A stretch of DNA of 64,000 nucleotides. Source: Erysipelotrichaceae bacterium (GTDB lineage Bacteria > Bacillota_I > Bacilli_A > Erysipelotrichales > Erysipelotrichaceae). Shown one piece after another: positions 30,481 through 39,540 of the stretch; position 1 is the stretch's first letter, and each line of letters starts with the position of its first letter. Position numbers and translations under genes: made by a program. The notes beneath the pieces are model-generated. The model had not been told where the DNA came from. It worked only from the letters and a program-made list of their open reading frames with translations, and ran no database searches. The stretch is taken from positions 1 through 64,000 of the forward strand of contig JAFULN010000014.1 of the NCBI GenBank assembly GCA_017473335.1, read 5' to 3'.

Positions 30481-33006
30481 CTATTTCAATTTAGATTTTA
30501 ATTCAGACAAAATCTGAAGCGCCTGCATTGGTGTGCAGTTATTTGGATCAATATGTCTTAAATCATCAATGATTTCCTGATTTTCTGGCTCAGGGCGACT
30601 CATTTCCACAAAGCCTAAAGACTGCTGTACATGTTTCTTTTCTGTTTCATATTGAGAAAGCAGATCTTTTGCACGCTCAAGTACACTTTCAGGTAAATTG
30701 GCTAATCTTGCAACATTCACCCCGTAAGACTGTGATGCCTTCCCATCAATAATACGATACATAAATGTCACTTCACCATTCTTTTCCTTTACCTGCACAT
30801 TGACATTTTTTACATTGTCCAGTTCATCTTCCAGTGAAGTCAATTCATGATAATGTGTAGAAAACAGTGTTTTCGCTTTGATGCAGACCGCAATGTATTC
30901 AATCATAGCCTGTGCAATACTCATACCATCATATGTTGATGTACCTCGTCCAATTTCATCAAACAAAATCAAAGACTTGTCCGTCGCATTGCTTAGTGCA
31001 TAGTTCGCTTCCATCATTTCCACCATGAAGGTAGACTGACCAGAAAGAATATCATCACTTGCCCCAATACGTGTAAATACTTTATCAAAAATAGGCATTC
31101 TTAATGAATCAGCAGGAACAAAACAGCCAATCTGGGCCATAATTACAATCAACGCAACCTGTCGCATATACGTTGATTTACCACCCATATTTGGACCTGT
31201 AATAATCAGTACACTGTTGTTATGGTCCATGTAGCAGCTGTTAGAAATATATCGTGTCTTCTTGGATGCATCCAAAATCGGATGACGTCCTTCTTTCAAA
31301 TCAAAGACATCCGATGTAAACTGCGGACGAACATATCCACCCTCACAAGACACACATGCTAAAGCCGTTACACAATCCAAATAAGAGAGTACATAGGCAA
31401 TCTTATGCAAGGCAGGAAGATACTTCTGCATTTCAGCCAGCATCTTAGTAAAAAGCTCAAATTCCATGCGCAGACTCTTTTCCTGTGCATGTAAAATAGC
31501 ATCTTCTTTTTCTTTTAGTTCCTGTGTAATATATCGCTCATTATTAACTAAAGTCTGCTTACGAATATAGCCATATTCATCCTTGATTAAAGGAACCTGT
31601 CCTTTAGATACTTCAATATAATAACCAAACACACGATTATAGCCAATCTTAAGTGTCTTGATTCCAGTACGCTCTTTTTCAATCTGTTCCTGTGCTAAAA
31701 TCCAATCTTTTCCCTGGCGAGAAAGAGTTCTCAGTTCATCCAGCACTGTATCATAGCCCTCATTAAACAGACCGCCATCTTTTAATGAAACTGGTGGATT
31801 TTCTACAAGTGCACGTGTCAGTTCAGTACATAATTCTTCACACGCATCCACATCACACAATGCACTAAATTCAGGATAATCTTTAAATAAACGAATCAAG
31901 ACTGGAACTTGTTCCAATGTTTTTCTTAAACGTGTACAGTCAATCGCATTGGCTGAACCATAGGCAATACGTGCAATACAGCGCTCCAAATCATAAATCT
32001 GAGACAAAGCTTCTTTCGCTTCCATTCTCAGTTCATAATTGCGCATAATCACTTCAACCTGATCTAAACGATGATCAATAACCTCTTCATCCACCAGCGG
32101 ACGTTCTACCCACTTTTTCAAAAGACGGCTTCCCATTGCACTATTGCACTGGTCCAGAAAGTTCCACAATGTAATTGATTTAGATTGAGTACGCAATGGA
32201 TGAATCAGTTCAAGGTTCGTGAGTGTAGAATAATCCATGTTCATGTAGGAATGTTCATCCTCAAGATGTACAATCTGCAGATGCGAAAGCATCTGGCAGC
32301 TTGTTGCTTCACAATAATTCAGTAATAATCCATAAGTATTTCTTAATACATCACTCTTTAAAGATTCACACAGTGGAAGATACTGATCTTTAATTTCTTC
32401 TTGATCACAATATGAAATAGTTACAATTCCTAAATCACGAATCATCTGAATGCACTTTGCATCAAAATCTTCATGTACAACCACTTCACGAATATTGTAT
32501 TTCATGATGGTCTGACAAAGTGTCTGAGGACGTCGTGAAATCTTTAATGCAGTCGTTTCCCCAGTCGACATATCCAGCATACACAAAACAAAATGCACCT
32601 GTGTATCTGTCACAGAAGAGATTTGAATGCTGTTTTTTTCATCCAGGCCATCATCCATCTGAGTTCCTGGAGTAATAATACGAATCACATCACGTTTGAC
32701 AATCCCCTTTGCCGCTGCAGGATCTTCCATTTGTTCAACAATCGCAACTTTATATCCACGATTCACCAGCTTCTGTGCATATCCCTGATACGCATGAAAA
32801 GGAATTCCACACATAGGAACTCTTTCTTCAACCCCGGCATTTCTTCCAGTCAGCACCAAATCCAGCTCACTGGAGGCAATTCTGGCATCATCAAAAAACA
32901 TCTCATAAAAATCCCCAAGACGATAAAAAACGATGGCATCCTTTAAATTCTTTTTCACCGAAAGATACTGCTGCATCATCGGTGTATATTTTTCAGCATT
33001 TTCCAT
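30481..33006 (-). CDS. mutS: DNA mismatch repair protein MutS
   Basis: 841 residues, normal length. It recognises mismatches. Seen are the N-terminal mismatch-binding DAIVFYRLGDFYEMFFDDA with the FYE wedge near residue 34, the connector and lever domains, Walker A TGPNMGGKSTYMRQ, Walker B LILFDEIGRGTSTYDG, and the C-terminal helical tail. RBS AGGAAGTGAG is about ten bases from ATG. mutL is not next to it in this window, unlike in many Firmicutes; it may lie elsewhere. A TATAAT at 33034-33039 may be its -10 box. Confidence 0.97.
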   Translation of the reverse strand: MENAEKYTPMMQQYLSVKKNLKDAIVFYRLGDFYEMFFDDARIASSELDLVLTGRNAGVEERVPMCGIPFHAYQGYAQKLVNRGYKVAIVEQMEDPAAAKGIVKRDVIRIITPGTQMDDGLDEKNSIQISSVTDTQVHFVLCMLDMSTGETTALKISRRPQTLCQTIMKYNIREVVVHEDFDAKCIQMIRDLGIVTISYCDQEEIKDQYLPLCESLKSDVLRNTYGLLLNYCEATSCQMLSHLQIVHLEDEHSYMNMDYSTLTNLELIHPLRTQSKSITLWNFLDQCNSAMGSRLLKKWVERPLVDEEVIDHRLDQVEVIMRNYELRMEAKEALSQIYDLERCIARIAYGSANAIDCTRLRKTLEQVPVLIRLFKDYPEFSALCDVDACEELCTELTRALVENPPVSLKDGGLFNEGYDTVLDELRTLSRQGKDWILAQEQIEKERTGIKTLKIGYNRVFGYYIEVSKGQVPLIKDEYGYIRKQTLVNNERYITQELKEKEDAILHAQEKSLRMEFELFTKMLAEMQKYLPALHKIAYVLSYLDCVTALACVSCEGGYVRPQFTSDVFDLKEGRHPILDASKKTRYISNSCYMDHNNSVLIITGPNMGGKSTYMRQVALIVIMAQIGCFVPADSLRMPIFDKVFTRIGASDDILSGQSTFMVEMMEANYALSNATDKSLILFDEIGRGTSTYDGMSIAQAMIEYIAVCIKAKTLFSTHYHELTSLEDELDNVKNVNVQVKEKNGEVTFMYRIIDGKASQSYGVNVARLANLPESVLERAKDLLSQYETEKKHVQQSLGFVEMSRPEPENQEIIDDLRHIDPNNCTPMQALQILSELKSKLK

Positions 33007-33149
33007 AAACTGCTCACTTCCTGTAACTATTTTATTATAACTTATTTCTAATCATTTTCCTTGTAAAATCTCGTGCAATTCGCCTTTTTCCTAGAAATTT
33101 TACCTCATATTCTACATTGGAAGCAATTCCATAGGAAAGGAGGAACCTT

Positions 33150-33563
33150 ATGAATACTTCTGCAAGAAACTGTATTGCAGTCATCTTTGCAGCACTTGTG
33201 GGTGGGCTAGGTGCATTTCTATTAAGTCTGTTTAATGTATTCAACATTGAATTCACAACCCAGCTTATCAATGCAGTCTTTATCATTGCACTTGTTCTTT
33301 ATGCCATCTTCTTGTATGCACTGATCAACGCTGAAAAAAACCGTCTTGTGCGCGATGCAGTCTGCTGCTGCGGAAAGCTGGCCATCATTGGATTTGTTGG
33401 CACAATCCTTACAGCAGCATTGACACTTCTACTATTTGGCGGAGCTGTTCGCATCCTGTTTGATTTAGCACTCGGATTTCTTTTCTTCTTTTTGACGCTG
33501 ATGCTGGCAGCCTTAGGATGCATCATCACTGTCCTTTATCAATGTCGACACAATGACTGCTGA
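33150..33563 (+). CDS. four-helix membrane protein of unknown function
   Basis: 137 residues with four hydrophobic helices (roughly 8-28, 40-62, 74-97, 105-130) and a CCCG motif in a loop between helices 2 and 3 (DAVCCCGKLA). It ends CRHNDC. RBS GGAGGAACCTT is strong. It is the only plus-strand gene between mutS and the PTS gene, and shares a bidirectional terminator with the latter. No family recognised; some spore-forming Firmicutes have similar short membrane proteins, but I cannot confirm. Confidence 0.65.
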   Translation: MNTSARNCIAVIFAALVGGLGAFLLSLFNVFNIEFTTQLINAVFIIALVLYAIFLYALINAEKNRLVRDAVCCCGKLAIIGFVGTILTAALTLLLFGGAVRILFDLALGFLFFFLTLMLAALGCIITVLYQCRHNDC

Positions 33564-33564
33564 A

Positions 33565-33600
33565 AGACAAAACCAGGAGATAATCTCCTGGTTCCTTTTA
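33565..33600. terminator. bidirectional terminator
   Basis: AACCAGGAGAT/ATCTCCTGGTT 11-bp stem with T-rich tracts on both sides (CCTTTTAA rightward, TTGTCTTTC leftward), between convergent genes. Confidence 0.85.
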
Positions 33601-35151
33601 ATCATCAATTCTACGTTTGCACTCACGCATTCGCTTTGTCAGTTCACGACGATAAATCGTACTTCCTGCACCAAAATCAATCGCATATCCTGCACGAGTC
33701 TCAAGAATTTTTGATGCCCCCAGCTGTTTAAACTGATTATAGTCAATCAAATTCGAATCATGAACCTGTACATACAATCTAAACGGTGAAGAATTGACCA
33801 TCTTGATATTTTCAATACCACCTACTGCTACCGCAAAGCCATCCACTTTCTTGCGAGTCATACCTGTATTAAATAAATCCAACGCTAAGAACATATAGTA
33901 CAGCTTTGTCATCAGGAAATACAGCACAAAACAAATAACCCCTAAAATCAGAATTCCTGTAATAGTTTTATAGGCATTGATGTTTCGAACATACACCAGC
34001 AAGTCAAATATATTTCCAGGCATAGCTGCAGCCGTTTTCCCCGCAAAACTAAAGCCCAGATTCAAATTCATTGCCTGACAAAGTCCAAATATGATTCCTG
34101 TCGCAAAAATATGCATCATAAACAATAATGGAGCCGTCACAAGAAGCAGGATTTCTAAAGGAAGAATAACCCCTGTCAAAAGAGATACCAATAGACAAAT
34201 CACAAACATCATGCGAACACGACGCTTTTCGATCTTATCTGTAAACGTTGTGTACAGTGCCGCAATCATTCCTGGAATCGCAAACAGATTCAAGACATAA
34301 TACGGTGTAATAAAGCGTCCAAATCCAGAAGGATACAGATTTCTCGCCGACTGAGCCATCCAAACCGCAACATCCCCCGCATAGCTTGTTCCTGTCATAT
34401 CCTGCCATGTACCGCCCATTTCTGTAAACCAGAACGTATATCTCACAATACCACCCAGATTAAACACAGACAGCACACGATCAAAAATACCATACACAAA
34501 CATATTGATTGGATTTGAAATATCTGATGCAATAAAATCAAACACAAGATAAAAACCATCAATTAGATATGGCCAGAACCACGAAAACAACACACCTAAT
34601 AAAAATGAATAGAAAGCAGACAGAATCAAAGCATATCCATCACGGTCAATGAAGGAAAACACACCATAGCGAAGCTTTCCACGACTTTTCTGATACGCAA
34701 CACGAGAAGACAATCCCACGCACAGCGCCCCAATCAAACCTGTCTGCAAAGGATACTGCACCAGTCCGCTCATCCCAGAAATGGACGACGTATTCAATGA
34801 TAATCCAAGAATACTGTCATAAGCTGCAGAAGCCAGATTTTGTCTAGATAAAAACATAGTGACACTCAAAAACACTACATATCCCAGCACACCAGAAACA
34901 ACACCAACACCCTGTCCATTTCTTCTGGCCAGCATTTTCAGCATGACAAACACAGGAAAGTGAATTACGATGAAGTTCCCAATCGATTTCAAAAGATTCG
35001 CAAAAATTGTAACATAAACATTATTTATAGAGAAAAACACACTCGTATTTGAATTTAATACCAGTGAACTTAATGCAATTAACACAATTCCCATAAACAA
35101 AAGCTTTAACGGGAACAGAAAGATATCCAGCAGAGAATGCCATCTGCGCAT
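33598..35151 (-). CDS. PTS EIIC protein with cysteine-less EIIB domain
   Basis: About 517 residues of the glucose-family PTS permease type. Ten hydrophobic segments form EIIC (residues 5-415; GVILPLEILLLVTAPLLF near 330). A C-terminal EIIB-like domain follows from about 440 (AVGGIENI, FKQLGA, FGAGSTIY). In active EIIB domains the motif after GGxENI is D-A-C-I-T-R-L; here it reads NSSPFRL, with Ser455 in place of the phosphorylated Cys (codon 33787-33789). It therefore probably cannot pass phosphate itself; it may borrow another EIIB or serve as sensor or facilitator. Start after GAGGTGATGAGC. Monocistronic. Confidence 0.85.
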   Translation of the reverse strand: MRRWHSLLDIFLFPLKLLFMGIVLIALSSLVLNSNTSVFFSINNVYVTIFANLLKSIGNFIVIHFPVFVMLKMLARRNGQGVGVVSGVLGYVVFLSVTMFLSRQNLASAAYDSILGLSLNTSSISGMSGLVQYPLQTGLIGALCVGLSSRVAYQKSRGKLRYGVFSFIDRDGYALILSAFYSFLLGVLFSWFWPYLIDGFYLVFDFIASDISNPINMFVYGIFDRVLSVFNLGGIVRYTFWFTEMGGTWQDMTGTSYAGDVAVWMAQSARNLYPSGFGRFITPYYVLNLFAIPGMIAALYTTFTDKIEKRRVRMMFVICLLVSLLTGVILPLEILLLVTAPLLFMMHIFATGIIFGLCQAMNLNLGFSFAGKTAAAMPGNIFDLLVYVRNINAYKTITGILILGVICFVLYFLMTKLYYMFLALDLFNTGMTRKKVDGFAVAVGGIENIKMVNSSPFRLYVQVHDSNLIDYNQFKQLGASKILETRAGYAIDFGAGSTIYRRELTKRMRECKRRIDD

Positions 35152-35291
35152 GCTCATCACCTCTTTTATTATGATAGCATAAATTTCGTCACATCGAAAC
35201 TCCCTTTTCAAAGCAGTCTTTCTTTTCCACTTTCTTTATCTTTTATCAGTTTTTGGATATAATAAAACCATGAATCAAAAGGAGCCTCTTT

Positions 35292-35717
35292 ATGAAAGTT
35301 AAAATCGCAAACACTCAATCTGATTTCTTCCAGATTGTACGCATACGTGCAGAAGTCTTCATTCGTGAACAAAATGTTGACTCAGAAATAGAAATGGATG
35401 AAAAAGACGATACAGCCATTCACTGTTTAGCCACATTCAACAATCAGCCAGCAGGATGCCTAAGAATCCTGCTTCATGACAATGAAGCTATCGTAGGACG
35501 TGTTGCAGTATTAAAAAAGTACCGCAGACATCACATTGGAAAAGCTATGATGAATTATGTAGAAACATTGCCTGAAGTACAAAAACGAGGCAAAATCACA
35601 GTCCATGCACAGCTCACTGCCAAAGACTTTTATCTCCACTGCGGATTCCATGAAATCAGTGATATTTATCTTGAAGCAGGGATTCAGCATGTATCCATGG
35701 AAAAAAATCTCGCATGA
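35292..35717 (+). CDS. GNAT family N-acetyltransferase (ElaA-like)
   Basis: 141 residues, one GNAT fold. The acetyl-CoA loop is VGRVAVLKKYRRHHIGKAM with the R-x-x-x-I-G-K pattern near residue 70, followed by HAQLTAKDFYLHCGF typical of the family's C-terminal strand. The start REQNV and DEKDDTAIHCLA segment resembles ElaA. RBS AAGGAG with a 7-base gap; TATAAT at 35258-35263 is the likely -10. First gene of a four-gene plus-strand operon. Confidence 0.88.
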   Translation: MKVKIANTQSDFFQIVRIRAEVFIREQNVDSEIEMDEKDDTAIHCLATFNNQPAGCLRILLHDNEAIVGRVAVLKKYRRHHIGKAMMNYVETLPEVQKRGKITVHAQLTAKDFYLHCGFHEISDIYLEAGIQHVSMEKNLA

Positions 35718-36901
35718 GATATCCCGATGACAATTCATTAGATAGAAAACTTATCTTCCTGATTGTCCTGTCTGCACTTATAAGCATTCTAACCATTTGG
35801 TGTGCAGAACCCCTCATGTCCTCTTCACTCAGAAACTCTCATCTTTGGCTGAAGCAGCTCATCTGGTACCTTATAGGTACACTATTGATACTTTTTATAA
35901 ATCATCTGAATCCGAATAGAATATACATCTGTTTTCAATTTCTTTACTGGCTTCTGATGATTTTTCTTTTTCTTCTATGGATTGACCGTAACATTATTGA
36001 CTTGCCAGACACCTTCATACGAAGCATCAACGGTACAACTGCATGGCTGCAAATACCAGGATTTGGTTCTTTCCAGCCCAGTGAATTCATGAAGATTATC
36101 TTAATTGTGTTAAGTGCCCTCCAAATTGATCATCATTTTAAATCACTGAACATTTCCACCACAATCACAGATATACATCTATTTCTAAAAATCTTAAAGA
36201 TATGTTTTCTACCCATTCTCTTAATTCTTATGCAGCCCGATACCGGTATACCCATTGTACTTATTTTCTGTCTAATCATCCTGCTTATCACAAGCCCGAT
36301 TCAAAAACACTGGATCATTTCTCTAATCATAACCGTCATCTTATGTACAGGATTTCTTCTGGTCTTTTATCATTTCTGGCCAGAAACGTTTCAAAAAATT
36401 GCAGGATATCGTCTACGCAGAATCTCTGGCTGGCTCAATCCTGTAGAAACGATGCGCGATGAAGGTTATCAGCTATATACTTCATTATTGATGTTTGGAA
36501 GCTGCGGTCTATTGGGGTGCGGCATCAAACAGCGTATCATATCCATTCCAGAAGCTCACACAGACTTTATTTTTACTGTTATCGCTCAAAATTTTGGATT
36601 ATGCGGTACACTCACTGTTTGGCTGATTTGTGTCCTTTTAGACATTCGTTTAATTCGTCTTCTTATTCAGACACCTGATTCAAAACAAAAGAAAATAGGA
36701 ACTGGTCTAGCTGCCATGATGATTTTCCAGCAAATACAAAACATGTGCATGGTGACAGGGCTTCTACCCATTACTGGCATACCGCTTCCTCTATTTAGCT
36801 ACGGAGGCTCTTCCATTCTTTCCACAATGTTGGCCCTTTCTCTGTTTTTCAGAATGTCTCATCATCAAAACCTCTCCCACAAAGGACGAAATAAGGTATA
36901 A
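35714..36901 (+). CDS. SEDS family cell-wall polymerase (RodA/FtsW-like)
   Basis: 395 residues, ten membrane helices. Family motifs are GTTAWLQIPGFGSFQPSEFMK, LMQPDTGIPIV, a YRLRRISGWLNP loop, EAHTDFIFTVIAQNFG and GIPLPLFSYGGSS, so this is a peptidoglycan glycosyltransferase of the shape/elongation/division/sporulation group. It overlaps the GNAT stop by four bases. No class B PBP gene is adjacent, although SEDS proteins work with one, so its partner must be encoded elsewhere. RodA or an accessory paralogue cannot be told apart here. Confidence 0.9.
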   Translation: MRYPDDNSLDRKLIFLIVLSALISILTIWCAEPLMSSSLRNSHLWLKQLIWYLIGTLLILFINHLNPNRIYICFQFLYWLLMIFLFLLWIDRNIIDLPDTFIRSINGTTAWLQIPGFGSFQPSEFMKIILIVLSALQIDHHFKSLNISTTITDIHLFLKILKICFLPILLILMQPDTGIPIVLIFCLIILLITSPIQKHWIISLIITVILCTGFLLVFYHFWPETFQKIAGYRLRRISGWLNPVETMRDEGYQLYTSLLMFGSCGLLGCGIKQRIISIPEAHTDFIFTVIAQNFGLCGTLTVWLICVLLDIRLIRLLIQTPDSKQKKIGTGLAAMMIFQQIQNMCMVTGLLPITGIPLPLFSYGGSSILSTMLALSLFFRMSHHQNLSHKGRNKV

Positions 36902-36927
36902 TAAATCTGTGAAAAGGAGTGGTCTTT

Positions 36928-37494
36928 ATGCATACCAATCATGAAATTGAATTTAAGACCTTTGTTGATCCACAAAAGTTTCAACAACTATGCAATGCGT
37001 ATCCAAATGCCATCATTCACAATCAAACCAATGTTTATTATGAATCAGAAACTGTGAATCTAAAAGAAATGGGATTTGCGATGCGCATTCGTAACATTGA
37101 TGGAAAGCACTTATTCACAATGAAGCAGAAAGCATCCCAAGGTCATCAAGAATATGAAATCTATCTCGATGAAAACAGTCCATCTGCCCTCAATCATCCG
37201 GATTTATTAAAGCTCTTCCAGCAATTCAACATCACTGGTCCATTTGTCATTATGGGACAGCTGCATACCATTCGTAGAAGCATTCAGTTAAACTATGGCG
37301 AGTTATGTCTTGATGAAAATGAATACTGCGGCATCAAAGACTATGAAATTGAGTTTGAAATTGATGTTGAACATTTTCAAGAAGCTGAACAAGAATTCAA
37401 ACAGCTCATGGATACCTATCAGATTCCATTGCGACCTTCCAAACCAAAGCGTACACGCTGTTTAGCACAAATGAACAAGGAGAATGCAAAATGA
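36928..37494 (+). CDS. CYTH-domain protein (YjbK-like)
   Basis: About 188 residues. The N-terminal EIEFKTFVD has the E-x-E-x-K signature of the CYTH/triphosphate tunnel metalloenzyme family. Conserved Arg/Lys/Glu strands follow (FAMRIRNIDG, LFTMKQKA, YEIEFEID). Such proteins hydrolyse triphosphate or bind nucleotide alarmones. RBS AAGGAGTGGTCTTT sets the ATG at 36928. TATAAT at 36896-36901, inside the end of the SEDS gene, could give extra transcription. It overlaps the next gene by four bases. Confidence 0.9.
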   Translation: MHTNHEIEFKTFVDPQKFQQLCNAYPNAIIHNQTNVYYESETVNLKEMGFAMRIRNIDGKHLFTMKQKASQGHQEYEIYLDENSPSALNHPDLLKLFQQFNITGPFVIMGQLHTIRRSIQLNYGELCLDENEYCGIKDYEIEFEIDVEHFQEAEQEFKQLMDTYQIPLRPSKPKRTRCLAQMNKENAK

Positions 37495-38036
37495 AACATG
37501 CCGCCATCTATTTAGCCCCAGGATTTGAAGAATGTGAAGCCCTGATGACTGTTGACCTGTTAAAAAGAGCAGGTATCATTGTTACCATGGTTTCAGTACA
37601 CAATATCCATGAAGTAACCGGTTCACACAATATCACCGTTAAAACAGACAAAAATATCAGCGATGTTAAAGATGTACTGTATGATGCAATTATTATGCCC
37701 GGGGGAATGCCAGGCACTGCACACCTTCTCGAATCAGAAGATATTACAGATATCATAAAAAAACACCATGAGAAAGATAAGATTCTTGCTGCAATCTGTG
37801 CAGCACCATCAGTTTATGGTGTATTAGGTCTTCTTAATGACAAAAAAGCTATCTGCTTCCCAGGATTTGAAGAAAATCTTCATGGTGCACACATCACTGA
37901 ACAAAAAGTTGTCAGAGATGGAAATATGATCACCGCCAAGGCATTAGGATCAGCCTTTGAGTTTGCCCACACACTCATCGAAGCACTCTATAACAAAGAA
38001 AAAGCAGACCAAGTGATTCACTCAGTCTACTATTGA
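37491..38036 (+). CDS. DJ-1/PfpI family protein
   Basis: 181 residues of the DJ-1 subfamily. It shows the start KHAAIYLAPGFEECEA (acid residue of the active site), IIMPGGMPGTAHL and the nucleophile Cys in LAAICAAPSVYG near residue 100. Related enzymes repair glyoxal damage or act as chaperones. Last of four overlapping or adjacent plus-strand genes (GNAT, SEDS, CYTH, DJ-1). Confidence 0.92.
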   Translation: MKHAAIYLAPGFEECEALMTVDLLKRAGIIVTMVSVHNIHEVTGSHNITVKTDKNISDVKDVLYDAIIMPGGMPGTAHLLESEDITDIIKKHHEKDKILAAICAAPSVYGVLGLLNDKKAICFPGFEENLHGAHITEQKVVRDGNMITAKALGSAFEFAHTLIEALYNKEKADQVIHSVYY

Positions 38037-38388
38037 TGAACAGTACACTCCATACTCCATCTTTTTAAATTTCAAAAGAATTTAATCTGAACAATTCATC
38101 ACTATATCTTATTAGAAATGTACATATTTGAACGCTTTACTGTATATGTCAATCCACACTAAATTACAAGTCTTGTATGCCATTTCTAAGAGGCGCCCAT
38201 TCTTCCACTGAAGAATGATATGCGTATTGACATCTTCTTATAATATTCTCATGGTCATGTTGACTACGAGTTCCATGTGCAATAAATATTTGCTTTATCT
38301 CTAAACCACATATGTATACAAACTGAAAGCAAGTTCTTTATCATTTCCGGTTTACTATTTCTAGAACGAAATAAAGTGCGTTACTCCT
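38037..38388. other. AT-rich intergenic stretch, one possible gene remnant
   Basis: About 350 bases without a clear gene. On the minus strand 38164-38337 is open for 58 codons without a usable start, reading IFIAHGTRSQHDHE and VEEWAPLRNG. The residue choice looks protein-like, but no family was recognised and no RBS is present. It could be the tail of a lost gene. No clear terminator for the DJ-1 operon is visible. Confidence 0.35.
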
Positions 38389-38425
38389 AAAAAAGGCAAA
38401 GTATCATTTTGATCTTTGCCTTTTT
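38389..38425. terminator. terminator of the conserved membrane protein gene
   Basis: AAAAGGCAAAG/CTTTGCCTTTT 11-bp stem with T-runs on both strands, so it can act in both directions. Confidence 0.85.
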
Positions 38426-38449
38426 CATTCCATGATTTTGACCGTATTT

Positions 38450-39250
38450 TTAGTTCTTTGTATTAGGTACAAAACCTATCTTCTTTGGAACTTCAATTTT
38501 GATTCCAAACAAAATTTTAATAATCCAGATAGCTAAGAAGATAATAGCAATTGGTATAACACAAGTGGTTATAATGAGCACAGCTATCGCATCAACAAAC
38601 ACACTGATTACTTTTTCAGTTCCTTCAGTTATGTTGCTTACCGAACTTTCTATTCCTGAAATAAAACCTGAAATCCAACTCGATACTTCTTCAGAATTAG
38701 AATCTTCTTCAACTTCAATTTCTTCAACACTTGTAAAAGTATCTTGAATTGACTGATTGAATGTATCTTCGATGAGATTCATCACAGTTACGCTTATCGG
38801 AATAATCATATAGATGATAACAGCAAAAGTAGCAATCTTGATGCCTATCTGTTTAAAAAACGATTTCTCTAAGAATAGATAGACAATCAAACTGATACAC
38901 GCAATTGGTATCAAAAACGCAAAAGAAACATATCCTATTGTAGTAAGAAGAAATTTTTCCAGATAGATAGCACATACGATAACTAATAATGGTGTCGTTA
39001 ATTTAGATAGTTGTGTTGCGATTGGAGTCGTGGAATCACCAGGCATAGCAGCAATAGCAGTGGAACTGGCAGCAACCGCAGCAGTCATTTCCATAGCAGT
39101 CATCTTCTTATCGTCCAATGTTTGAATTATTGAAGTATAATTAGACGCATTTGTTGTGAATTTTGTTAAGACAGTTAGTGAAAGTATGGCTGCCAACCCC
39201 AATGCTGTAGCAACAATGAGTTTTTTTGATTTGTTCATTTCACGAAACAT
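38450..39250 (-). CDS. conserved membrane protein of unknown function
   Basis: 266 residues. An N-terminal hydrophobic helix (residues 9-28) may be a signal or anchor. A polar segment DDKKMTAMEMTAAVAASS follows, then two or three helices between residues 85 and 165, an acidic loop (EEIEVEEDSNSEE) and a last helical hairpin near 215-250. The block around PGDSTTPIATQLSKLTTPLL recurs in unnamed membrane proteins of gut Clostridia and relatives as I recall them; none has a function. Start MFREMNK follows GGAGGATTATTAA. Monocistronic. Confidence 0.7.
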   Translation of the reverse strand: MFREMNKSKKLIVATALGLAAILSLTVLTKFTTNASNYTSIIQTLDDKKMTAMEMTAAVAASSTAIAAMPGDSTTPIATQLSKLTTPLLVIVCAIYLEKFLLTTIGYVSFAFLIPIACISLIVYLFLEKSFFKQIGIKIATFAVIIYMIIPISVTVMNLIEDTFNQSIQDTFTSVEEIEVEEDSNSEEVSSWISGFISGIESSVSNITEGTEKVISVFVDAIAVLIITTCVIPIAIIFLAIWIIKILFGIKIEVPKKIGFVPNTKN

Positions 39251-39296
39251 TTAATAATCCTCCCCCATTTCCTGAACATAACAGAACTAATCTGTT

Positions 39297-39324
39297 TAAA
39301 TACGCCATGTAAAATTCGCGTCAA
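39297..39324 (-). promoter_or_regulatory. promoter of the conserved membrane protein gene
   Basis: -35 TTGACG (39319-39324), 16-base spacer, -10 TATTTA (39297-39302). Confidence 0.55.
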
Positions 39325-39482
39325 TATATAATCATTATATATAACCACTAATATTAATTCTATAAAACTTAAATAATCTTCACAAAAACAATGTATTTAT
39401 AATGAAATTATTTTTTGATATGAGAATTATTCTAGTCTTTATTCAAAGAATTTTTGGTTAGTAAGCTATTATCCGAATTCAC

Positions 39483-39530
39483 AAAAAAAATAGTTCTGGC
39501 ATATCCAAATAAGATAACGCCAGAACTATT
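39483..39530 (-). terminator. terminator of the M20 amidohydrolase unit
   Basis: AATAGTTCTGGC/GCCAGAACTATT perfect 12-bp stem with an 18-base loop and seven T on the minus strand. Confidence 0.88.
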
Positions 39531-39540
39531 CATTATTCTT

